Source: an uncultured Akkermansia sp.
Lineage (GTDB): Bacteria; Verrucomicrobiota; Verrucomicrobiia; Verrucomicrobiales; Akkermansiaceae
DNA length: 37,120 nt
Direction: 5' to 3'
NCBI GenBank assembly: GCA_947631275.1
Contig: CANRKR010000020.1
Location: 1-37,120, forward strand
The translations under genes were made by a program, and so were the position numbers. The notes below the pieces were generated by a model. That model worked only from the letters and a program-made list of their open reading frames with translations, did no database searches and was not told the DNA's origin. Below are positions 7,832-15,965 of the stretch, piece after piece (within the stretch, counting starts at the first letter, position 1; each line of letters opens with the position of its first letter).

Positions 7832-10434
7832 AAGAAGAGATTAGAAAAAGGAAACTTCGGACCCGGCTGTATGCCGCCATCGAAAATGAGAAGTGCACGC
7901 TCGGTCGAATCCGTCGGCTGATAGCGGACGGGGCGTTGGAAGCATCAAAGGATGACGACTGGAGGAAGCGCTCACCGCTCTACTTGGCGGCGCAAGCCGG
8001 GAGGAAAGATGTTGTGCAGCTCCTGCTGGAAGCCGGGGAGGATCCGACCGATCCACCGAATAAGGATGCTGTGAGAAGCTGTGATGAGAAGACGCCGAGG
8101 ACAGCCTTGAGCGTGGCGACGCTGTGGGGGCATACGGATATCGTGCAGGTGCTTCTGGATGCCGGGAAGGCGGCAAAGAAACGTCCGGATCTCGAAGGCG
8201 CGTTGTGCTCTGCCGTGTATGCCGGGAGGGTGGACCTGGTGCGGCTTTTTCTGGAGGCAGGGGCAGCGGTGGATCCGGAGCCGGATGAGGAAAGCTGTTG
8301 GCGTGACAACGATACACCCCTCTCTCTCGCCATCAAGACCGAGCGGCGGGAGCTGCTCGACCTGCTGCTCGATGCCGGAGCGAACATCAACCGCAACACG
8401 GGAAAAAACACCCCATTGTGCCTGGCGGCGCGTGCCAACGATCCGGAACTTATGCAGCGCCTCATCGACCGCGGGGCGGATGTGAACGGCGCCACGGAAG
8501 AATACACCCCGCTCATCGCCGCGGCAGAGGAAGGTTTCGAGGAAAGTGTGCGTTTTCTCCTCGCCCACGGCGCGGATGTGAACCTGGCGACGCAACGATA
8601 CACTCCACTCGCAGCGGGGGCCTGGGTCCGAAATGATCGCTTTGTGCCCATTGCTCGTGTCTTGCTGGAGGCCGGGGCGGATGTGAACAGGGTTGCGGGA
8701 AACTATACCCCACTCATCGATGCCGCAGAGGCTGAGCTGACGGAAGGTGTGCGGCTGTTGCTGAATGCCGGAGCGGACCCGAATAAACCGACGCGGGAGT
8801 ACACGCCGCTTATTGCAGCTGCTGAGGGAAACAACACGGAGGTAACACGTATGTTGCTGGATGCCGGAGCGGATGTCAATCTGGCTACGGAATACGCTAC
8901 GCCTCTGATCGCCGCGGCGTACGATGGGTATTATATCGAGAATCTGCACGTACTGCTTGCCGCCGGCGCCGATGTCAACGCGGTAGCGAACGGCAAAAAT
9001 GCCCGCGAAAATGCCCTGGACGAAGGGAACGTGAGGGGTGCGCACGTTTTACGACTCGCCGGCGCTCAAGATCATCCAAAAACTATTTTCTACAAAGAAC
9101 ACCGAGAGGGACTGAGACCGAAAGAGGAACACTTAGCAGAGGCTATTACCAACGGCTGCAGCGCGGAGGAATTCCGCAAGCTCATCCGCGACGGGCTGCC
9201 CAAAGTGAAGGAGCTTTCCGCCGAGGAAGACGCACCCTCGCCCCTCTACCTCGCTGCGCAGGCAGGACGGTGCGACCTGGTGCAGATCCTGCTGGAGGCG
9301 GGGGCAGATGTGTTCCGCCGAACTTGGAGCTGTGATTCCGGCTCTACTCCGCGCACGGCGCTGAGCATCGCCGCCCGCCACGGACATATCGACGTCGTGC
9401 GCCAACTCATGGACAGCAAGCCGGATCCCCGCTGCTTGCGCTATTTTCCCGAGGTGCCGGATAAAGAGAAAATCGGCGAGGAGGAGTGGCAGAAACGCTA
9501 CGTCCGGCAATTCCGCCGTTGTCTCGGATTCCAGGGCGCACTGAGCTCCGCCTGCCTCGAGGGGCATGCTGACATTGTGCGCCTCATCCTGGAGGCGGGG
9601 GCGGACGTGGATCTGGATGCGCATGAGTACCTGAACGATAACCCGCTCACCCTGGCCATCAAAGGCGAGCGGTGGGAGGTGATTGACATCCTGCTGGAAG
9701 CCGGGGCGGATGTGAATTGGGCTCACTATATGGATATGCCGCTGGGCGTCGCCGCCCGCACCAATAATGTGAAGCTTATGGAGCATCTGATCGCTCACGG
9801 AGCCAAAATCAACCCGAAGCTCAGAAGAGGCTTCTTCGATGCCCACACCCCGCTCATGTCTGCGGCGGATGAGGGCTGTGAGGAAAGCGTCCGTTTTCTG
9901 CTGGACCACGGGGCGGATGTGAATGCCAAAACGCGGGGGACGACTCCTCTCATCGAGGCTATGAGCTTCGGGCGTGAAGGGGTAGTGCGTCTGCTGCTGG
10001 ACGCCGGTGCCGATGTGAATGCCGTGGGTCGCTTCCATACTCCACTTTCGGCAGCGGCGGAAAATGGAGACCCCACCCTTGTGCGTCTGCTGCTGGACGC
10101 CGAAGCGGACCCGAATCTCGGAGCAGAGCGTTTCACCAACCCGCTCATTGCTGCCGCAGAAGTGGGGCATGAGGAGATAGCGCGGATGTTGCTTGCCGCC
10201 GGTGCCGATGTGAACGCCGCCACAGACAACAACACCCCGCTTATCGTAGCGGCAGGTCAAATACGGGAGAGCATAGTGCAGCTGATGTTGGATCATGGGG
10301 CGGATGTCAATGTCGTGGCAGGGGGCAGAACGGCCCTCATGAACGCTTTGGAGCAGAATCGTCTCGCTATCGCCCGTCTCCTCCGCCGTGCCGGTGCCGT
10401 GGATATTCCTACCCAATTCGTATGGAACAAATGA
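7828..10434 (+). CDS. Large ankyrin repeat protein (868 aa, ANK-2) made of two homologous halves
   Basis: Many LLLEAGADVN-type repeats; both halves share the order SPLYLAAQAGR, PRTALS, GALxSA, NDxPLxLAIK, AARxNxxxLMxxLI, EESVRFLL. Confidence 0.9.
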   Translation: MKEEIRKRKLRTRLYAAIENEKCTLGRIRRLIADGALEASKDDDWRKRSPLYLAAQAGRKDVVQLLLEAGEDPTDPPNKDAVRSCDEKTPRTALSVATLWGHTDIVQVLLDAGKAAKKRPDLEGALCSAVYAGRVDLVRLFLEAGAAVDPEPDEESCWRDNDTPLSLAIKTERRELLDLLLDAGANINRNTGKNTPLCLAARANDPELMQRLIDRGADVNGATEEYTPLIAAAEEGFEESVRFLLAHGADVNLATQRYTPLAAGAWVRNDRFVPIARVLLEAGADVNRVAGNYTPLIDAAEAELTEGVRLLLNAGADPNKPTREYTPLIAAAEGNNTEVTRMLLDAGADVNLATEYATPLIAAAYDGYYIENLHVLLAAGADVNAVANGKNARENALDEGNVRGAHVLRLAGAQDHPKTIFYKEHREGLRPKEEHLAEAITNGCSAEEFRKLIRDGLPKVKELSAEEDAPSPLYLAAQAGRCDLVQILLEAGADVFRRTWSCDSGSTPRTALSIAARHGHIDVVRQLMDSKPDPRCLRYFPEVPDKEKIGEEEWQKRYVRQFRRCLGFQGALSSACLEGHADIVRLILEAGADVDLDAHEYLNDNPLTLAIKGERWEVIDILLEAGADVNWAHYMDMPLGVAARTNNVKLMEHLIAHGAKINPKLRRGFFDAHTPLMSAADEGCEESVRFLLDHGADVNAKTRGTTPLIEAMSFGREGVVRLLLDAGADVNAVGRFHTPLSAAAENGDPTLVRLLLDAEADPNLGAERFTNPLIAAAEVGHEEIARMLLAAGADVNAATDNNTPLIVAAGQIRESIVQLMLDHGADVNVVAGGRTALMNALEQNRLAIARLLRRAGAVDIPTQFVWNK

Positions 10435-10502
10435 CCTTGGAATCGACTCCTTTTTCTTTCCCTTCAATCAATAACAAACAATCTCAACAACCACACACAA
10501 TC

Positions 10503-11447
10503 ATGACAAAGACAGAACGACTCAATCAGCACCTCATCCAGGAGAGCGCTCATCGCAAGGCATCTGTGGATCTAATTCGAACCCTCATTGATATCGGAGC
10601 CGATGTCAATGCACAGGCTCAGGAAGGAGATTACGGTACAGCCCTCATCGCGGCAGCGTTTGAAGGGAACTTGGATATCGTCAAACTGCTGCTGGAAGCC
10701 GGGGCAGATGTCAATGCCCAGGCTCAGGTGGGACATTACAGTACAGCCCTCATCGCAGCGGCCGGAAGAGGAAAAGCGAGTATCGTCAAGCTGCTGCTGG
10801 AAGCCGGGGCGGAGGTTAATGCTCGGAACGGAGATGACAAAACAGCCCTCATTGCGGCGGCGAAAGAAGGGAAGGTGAAGATCGTTAAGCTGTTGCTGGA
10901 AGCCGGGGCGGATGTCAATGCGCAGGCTCAGGTGGGACATTACGGCACAGCTCTCATTGCGGCGGCGGAAAGAGGGGACGAGGATATCGTTAAGCTGTTG
11001 CTGGAAGCCGGGGCCGATGTCAATGCGCAAGCTCAGACCGGGAATTACGGGACAGCCCTCATTGCGGCCGCTGAAAACTGGGGCAAGGTGAGTATCAAGA
11101 TCATCAGGCTACTGCTGGAAGCCGGGGCCGATGTCAATGCACAGGTTCAGGTGGGGAATTACGGCACAGCCCTCATCGCGGCGGCAAACCAGGGGGACTT
11201 TGTCGCAATCAAGCTGCTGCTGAAGGTTGGGGCAGATGTCAATGCACAGGCACAGACTGGGGAGCACGGTACGGCTCTCATTGCGGCGGCGAGGGACGGG
11301 AAGATAAAGATCGTCAAGCTGTTGCTGGAAGCCGGGGCTAATGCGGATGGGAGAGCGCTTGCCACTGCAGAGGATGAGAAAATCGTGAAACTTTTGCTCG
11401 CTGCCGGAGCGAAGGAACCGACAGAGGGCACAGAAACATCCGATTGA
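10503..11447 (+). CDS. Ankyrin repeat protein (ANK-3), near-identical GxYGTALIAAA...IVKLLLEAGADVNAQAQ repeats
   Basis: About seven tandem repeats; ATG 10503 (MTKTERLNQHLIQE) matches the start of ANK-4. Confidence 0.9.
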   Translation: MTKTERLNQHLIQESAHRKASVDLIRTLIDIGADVNAQAQEGDYGTALIAAAFEGNLDIVKLLLEAGADVNAQAQVGHYSTALIAAAGRGKASIVKLLLEAGAEVNARNGDDKTALIAAAKEGKVKIVKLLLEAGADVNAQAQVGHYGTALIAAAERGDEDIVKLLLEAGADVNAQAQTGNYGTALIAAAENWGKVSIKIIRLLLEAGADVNAQVQVGNYGTALIAAANQGDFVAIKLLLKVGADVNAQAQTGEHGTALIAAARDGKIKIVKLLLEAGANADGRALATAEDEKIVKLLLAAGAKEPTEGTETSD

Positions 11448-11474
11448 ATCATATCGTAACTCAAAAATGGGTAC

Positions 11475-11600
11475 AATGAACAAAAACGACCAACTTATCC
11501 AAGAAATTAAGACAGCTGGCGCCCCCGCAGAAAAGTACGGAAGCTTCTGGAAGCCGGGGCGGATGTGAATGCTGGCTATCTTCTTTCCATTCCATTAATC
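11475..11600 (+). pseudogene. Frameshifted ankyrin N-terminal remnant
   Basis: MNKNDQLIQEIKTAGAPAEKYGSFWKPGRM*; adding one A to the AAAA tract restores ...APAEKVRKLLEAGADVNAGY. Confidence 0.65.
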
Positions 11601-11629
11601 ATCAACAACATTAGCAACCACATGCGATC

Positions 11630-13042
11630 ATGTCAAAGACAGAACGACTCAATCAATACCTCATCCGGGAAATCTCTGATTCAGAGGCATCTGTGGATGT
11701 AGTCCGAGCACTCATTGATGCCGGAGCCGATGTCAATGCCCAGGCTCAGGTGGGACATTACGGCACAGCTCTTGTCGCGGCGGCGGGAAGAGAGAACGAG
11801 GAGATCGTCAAGCTGCTGCTGGAAGCCGGGGCGGATGTCAATGTCCAGGCTCAGGTGGGGGATTGCGGCACACCCCTTATTGCGGCGGCGTTTGTGGGGA
11901 ACGAGGAGATCGTCAGGCTGCTGCTGGAAGCCGGGGCAGACGTCCATGCGCAGGCTCAGGTGGGGGATTACGGCACACCCCTCATTGCGGCGGCGGAAAG
12001 AGGAATATGGGATCTCCATATAGTGAAAGAAGAAGAAGGGAACGTGAAGATCGTTAAACTGTTGCTGGAAGCCGGGGCGGATGTCTATGCGCAGGCTCAG
12101 GTGGGGTATCACGGTACAGCCCTCATTGCGGCGGTAAGATTTGGGGACCCGGTTGTAATCAAGCTGCTCCTGAAGGTTGGGGCAGACGTCCATGCCCAGG
12201 CTCAGGTGGGACATTACGGCACAGCTCTCATTGCGGCGGCGAAAAGAGGGGACGAGGATATCGTTAAGCTGTTGCTGGAAGCCGGGGCGGATATCCATGC
12301 CCAGGCTCAGGTGGGAGATTACGGCACAGCTCTCATTGCGGCGGCGGAAGATGGGAAGGTGAAGATCGTCAAGCTGCTGCTGAAAGCCGGAGCCGATGTC
12401 CATGCGCAGGCTCAGACCGGGTATCGCGGGACGGCCCTTATCGCGGCGGCGGGGAGAGGAAAAGCGGATATCGTCAAGCTCCTGCTTACTGCCGGGGCAG
12501 ACGTCAATGCCCAGGCTCAGGCGGGGGATTACGGTACAGCCCTCATCGCGGCGGCGAAGAATGGGAAGGAGAAGATCGTCAAGCTGCTGCTGGAAGCCGG
12601 GGCGGATGTCAATGCGCAGGGTCAGGTGGGAGATTACGGCACAGCTCTCATTGCGGCGGCGGGGAGAGGAAAAGCGGAGATCATCGAGCTCCTGCTGGAA
12701 GCCGGGGCGGATGTCAATGCGCAGGCTCAGACCGGGAAATACGGGACAGCCCTCATCGAGGCGGCGAAAGATGGGAAGGTGAAAATCGCCAAGCTATTGC
12801 TGGGAAGCGGGGCGGATGTCAATGCACAGGCTCAGACCGGGGAGTACGGTACGGCTCTCATTGCGGCGGTGGAAGATGAAGAGGAGAAAGTGAAGATCGT
12901 CAAGCTGCTGCTCGCTGCCGGGGCTGATGTGGATGAGAAAGCTCTTGTCACGGCAGAGGAAAAATGGCATGAGGATATCGTTGAACTTTTGCTCGCTGCC
13001 GGAGCGAAGGAATCGGCTGAGGATACCGAATCATCCGATTGA
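11630..13042 (+). CDS. Ankyrin repeat protein (ANK-4), about eleven 35-aa repeats
   Basis: MSKTERLNQYLIRE start; repeated AQAQVGxYGTALIAAA...KIVKLLLEAGADV(N/H/Y); first two units are 105 bp apart at DNA level. Confidence 0.9.
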   Translation: MSKTERLNQYLIREISDSEASVDVVRALIDAGADVNAQAQVGHYGTALVAAAGRENEEIVKLLLEAGADVNVQAQVGDCGTPLIAAAFVGNEEIVRLLLEAGADVHAQAQVGDYGTPLIAAAERGIWDLHIVKEEEGNVKIVKLLLEAGADVYAQAQVGYHGTALIAAVRFGDPVVIKLLLKVGADVHAQAQVGHYGTALIAAAKRGDEDIVKLLLEAGADIHAQAQVGDYGTALIAAAEDGKVKIVKLLLKAGADVHAQAQTGYRGTALIAAAGRGKADIVKLLLTAGADVNAQAQAGDYGTALIAAAKNGKEKIVKLLLEAGADVNAQGQVGDYGTALIAAAGRGKAEIIELLLEAGADVNAQAQTGKYGTALIEAAKDGKVKIAKLLLGSGADVNAQAQTGEYGTALIAAVEDEEEKVKIVKLLLAAGADVDEKALVTAEEKWHEDIVELLLAAGAKESAEDTESSD

Positions 13043-13087
13043 ATCAACTTAACCCTAAAAAAGAATAAGAAAACATCCGACATTCTC

Positions 13088-13522
13088 GGTTCGGTTCCCG
13101 TTCCATCAACGGTAGAGGAGAAACTCGAAAACGCCAACAAAGAGCCGGTTTACCTGTGCGAACTGTTATAATCCCCTGAATTCCGAAATCCGGATTTGCG
13201 CATTCCCGTCGCGCTGGGGAAAGAGGTGCATGGCAATCCGGTGATCGGGAATCTGTCGGCGATGCCGGACGTGCTTGTTGTCGGCTCCGATGGTTCCGAA
13301 AAATTCACATGCATCAACAACATGCTTGTGTCGTTCCTCTGCCAATTCCGTCCGGATGAACTGCGCCTTGCATTGGTGGATGCCCGAGGGACAGAGATTC
13401 TCCCCGCTGCCGGGGTAGACCCCAACAAGGAGGGCAATGGCAAGAATGCCCTGGAGCACGCTTTATCGGTCAATCCAAAACCGAGCGTGGTGCATCTTTT
13501 CCGCGCCGCCGACACTCATTAA
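13088..13522 (+). pseudogene. Chimeric FtsK motor-domain fragment fused to an ankyrin C-terminal fragment
   Basis: Frame reads VPSTVEEKLENANKEPVYLCELL*SPEFRNPDLRIPVALGKEVHGNPVIGNLSAMPDVLVVGSDGSEKFTCINNMLVSFLCQFRPDELRLALVD (FtsK-like, TAA at 13169, Walker A degenerate) then PAAGVDPNKEGNGKNALEHALSVNPKPSVVHLFRAADTH (ankyrin C-cap-like). Confidence 0.7.
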
Positions 13523-13641
13523 TCTCCCTCAATATCATACCGTCGCGTGATTTATGAAATCCGCGGCGGTATGCCCCTATTCTTAGAAGGGATTAACACA
13601 CTCTGCAACGAATCAACTGGCCCCCTTTTGTGCCTGTGTCA

Positions 13642-13667
13642 TGTTGCATTTAATTTTGCAATGCACA
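13642..13667 (+). repeat. 26-bp conserved motif copy 1, upstream of the PP2C gene
   Basis: TGTTGCATTTAATTTTGCAATGCACA; 25/26 identical to the minus-strand copy at 32488-32513; contains dyad TTGCA-N8-TGCAA. Confidence 0.75.
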
Positions 13668-13731
13668 ATGCGCATTTGCCCTGAGATTTTGACTTGAACT
13701 GCGGGGGAGCATGTGGTAATAAGGACAGTCG

Positions 13732-14472
13732 GTGAAAGTTTGTATTGCAGAGTGGATAGGAAAGCGGATAAGTATGGAAGATGCTCACCTTGTGCGGCAC
13801 TACCCACATGCAACATTGGCGCTTGTGTGCGATGGAATGGGAGGACATGATTACGGGGCGCTGGCGGCGCATACTGCTTGCAATTCTTTCGCTGAATTTT
13901 TTGAAAAAGAGCGCGCTCTCGCCGATATACCGAGTCGATTGAAAACGGCTCTCTTTCATGCTAACGATGCGGTTGGAGAAAAATTGTCAAGTTTGGGTGC
14001 ATACGGTGGTTGCACCCTCCTGGCGGTCTATGTAACAGAGGATGTGATGTGGTGGGTGAGTGTGGGGGATTCTCCTCTGGTTATATGGAGGGCAGGGCGT
14101 TTGCTACGACTCAATGAGGACCACTCCATGCGGGATATTTACGAAAAAATACTTGTGAAGGATTTCGGAGGATCCCGTTCAATGCTTTCGCAGGCCAATG
14201 CGTTGCGCTCGGCTGTGACGGGCGAAAATATGTCGCTCATTGATGCCCCGACGACACCGTATCTATTGCTGCCGGGAGATCGTATCTTGCTGGCAAGTGA
14301 TGGGGTGGATGAAATACTTTTCACCAGACCCTTGCGCGAGAGCGTTCGTCGGGTGTTCATGCAGCAAGGCAACCAGTTGGCAGCCGAATTGGTGGAAGCC
14401 TGCCGTGCGATGGCCTCGCCGGAAGCGGATAACGTGACAGTGCTGACCATGGATCGGGCCTGTCGTAATTGA
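13732..14472 (+). CDS. PP2C-family Ser/Thr protein phosphatase
   Basis: CDGMGGHDYG, VSVGDSPLVIWR, LASDGVDE, EADNVTVLTM motifs. Confidence 0.85.
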   Translation: MKVCIAEWIGKRISMEDAHLVRHYPHATLALVCDGMGGHDYGALAAHTACNSFAEFFEKERALADIPSRLKTALFHANDAVGEKLSSLGAYGGCTLLAVYVTEDVMWWVSVGDSPLVIWRAGRLLRLNEDHSMRDIYEKILVKDFGGSRSMLSQANALRSAVTGENMSLIDAPTTPYLLLPGDRILLASDGVDEILFTRPLRESVRRVFMQQGNQLAAELVEACRAMASPEADNVTVLTMDRACRN

Positions 14473-14581
14473 AAAGCTCGGACGCGTTGCTGTGTCGTGC
14501 TTGAAAACGTTACGAGCCTCACCCGTGAAGATATTCGCCCCCGATGGAAACGAATGCAACAAAATTTGAACGGGGGAAGCT

Positions 14582-15244
14582 GTGCCAAAGGTCACACCCC
14601 GTATCATGGACATAAAAGGGACCACCTGTGGATACGAGAACGGAGAATACGTGCTGCCTCCCCTGCCTTATGAATCGGGGGCTCTGAAGGAAATACTGGA
14701 TACTGAGACAGTATTGCTGCATCACGACAAGCACCACGCGGCGTATGTGGCAGGAGCGAACTCTGCGGCAGAAACATTGCGACGCATTGCAGAGGGGGAG
14801 CTTGCAGCAGAGTTGGCGCCGAGCGCGATGGATAAGCTAGCCTTCAACCTTGGTGGTCATGTGTTGCATTGTCTGTACTGGAAGAGTCTCAGCCCGGAGC
14901 AGCAGGATACGCCGAGCGGGGCATTGGCGGATGCAATCAACGCCTCCTTCGGGAGCATGGAGGGATTTATGAGGGTTTTCCGCGCGGTGACGTTGGGGGT
15001 GCAAGGAAGTGGATGGGGAGTGCTGGGGGTAGATCCCGTGAGCGGACTGCTGCGCATATTCGGCGTGCAGCGGCATCAGGATATCTTTGTGCCGGGCGTG
15101 CAACCGCTGATGGTTTGCGATGTGTGGGAGCACGCCTATTACCTGCGCTACCACAGCAACCGCGCCGATTATATCGACAACTTCCTCAAGCATATTGATT
15201 GGAACAACACACAACAACGATTAACCGCATTGAGTCATGAATGA
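14582..15244 (+). CDS. sodB: Fe/Mn superoxide dismutase
   Basis: LPPLPYESGALKEILDTETVLLHHDKHHAAYV, GSGWGVLGVD, CDVWEHAYYLRYHSNRADYIDNF. Confidence 0.9.
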   Translation: MPKVTPRIMDIKGTTCGYENGEYVLPPLPYESGALKEILDTETVLLHHDKHHAAYVAGANSAAETLRRIAEGELAAELAPSAMDKLAFNLGGHVLHCLYWKSLSPEQQDTPSGALADAINASFGSMEGFMRVFRAVTLGVQGSGWGVLGVDPVSGLLRIFGVQRHQDIFVPGVQPLMVCDVWEHAYYLRYHSNRADYIDNFLKHIDWNNTQQRLTALSHE

Positions 15245-15806
15245 TGATACCTCGACAAAAACAATGATGGGCCACGCGACAACCCGCTCCTGGCTGGTGG
15301 CGCTGCTGGCGATAGCAGAGCTGGTTCTCGGCTTTGTGCTGCTGAGTTTCCCGTACATCATGGGAGCCTCTGCGGTGTGGGTCGGTGGCTTCGTGCTGCT
15401 GGTTGTGGCGCTGATGCGTCTCATCCAAATTTTTACGAGACCAGGATATCGCCTGTGGAATTTCCTCGCAATGCTGATTTACGCATGCCTGGGCTTTGTG
15501 TTCGTCATGCACACCGGTGTGTCACTTTCTGCCATTACTTTGGCTATCGGTCTGGCACTGCTGGTTGGCGGCGTTCTGCGTTTAGTCATAGCGTTTTCTC
15601 TGCGACGAGAAGAGGGAAGTGCATGGCGTTTTTTCAACGCGCTCGTTTCTATTGTCCTGGGTGCACTGGTGACTTGGGGCTGGCCGGAGAGTTCTTTCTG
15701 GCTGCTGGGGACCATCATTGCCGTGGAGATGATTTTCTCGGGCTGGACTTTACTCTTTTTGGCTCTTGCTCCGCATCGCGAAGTAGTGGCTAGTCCACGA
15801 AACTAA
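15237..15806 (+). CDS. HdeD-like (DUF308) membrane protein
   Basis: Six-TM pattern with ELVLGFVLL...P repeats; start overlaps the SOD stop. Confidence 0.7.
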   Translation: MNDDTSTKTMMGHATTRSWLVALLAIAELVLGFVLLSFPYIMGASAVWVGGFVLLVVALMRLIQIFTRPGYRLWNFLAMLIYACLGFVFVMHTGVSLSAITLAIGLALLVGGVLRLVIAFSLRREEGSAWRFFNALVSIVLGALVTWGWPESSFWLLGTIIAVEMIFSGWTLLFLALAPHREVVASPRN

Positions 15807-15833
15807 ATAGGATTCAGCTCATTTTACGAATTT

Positions 15834-15880
15834 CATCCCCGAGCGGATCAAAAATCTCCGCCCGGGGATGCGTATTTTGG
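15834..15880 (+). terminator. Probable intrinsic terminator
   Basis: CATCCCCGAGCGGA / TCCGCCCGGGGATG stem-loop followed by a modest T-rich tract. Confidence 0.5.
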
Positions 15881-15965
15881 GCTTGCAAGGGCGGCGCATC
15901 AGCGGTATCATCCCCGCGTGCCGCTCCGGAGTGCGGCGCCGAATCAATTTTCACCACTTTACGCC

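Noticed and set aside
7972-10467. Long minus-strand ORFs (7972..9045, 9133..10467) opposite ANK-2
   Set aside because: Mirror ORFs caused by the codon bias of GC-rich ankyrin repeats; plus strand clearly encodes ankyrins.
11681-12403. Minus-strand ORF with repetitive GFQQQLDDLHLPIFRRRNESCAV units
   Set aside because: Reverse-complement shadow of the ankyrin DNA repeat, not an independent repeat protein.
10503-13042. CRISPR array or tandem DNA satellite
   Set aside because: Periodicity of about 105 bp is coding ankyrin repeats without repeat-spacer structure.
13536-13573. CATACCG...CGGTATG hairpin after the FtsK-ankyrin chimera as a terminator
   Set aside because: Imperfect stem and no T-tract; cannot be supported as an intrinsic terminator.
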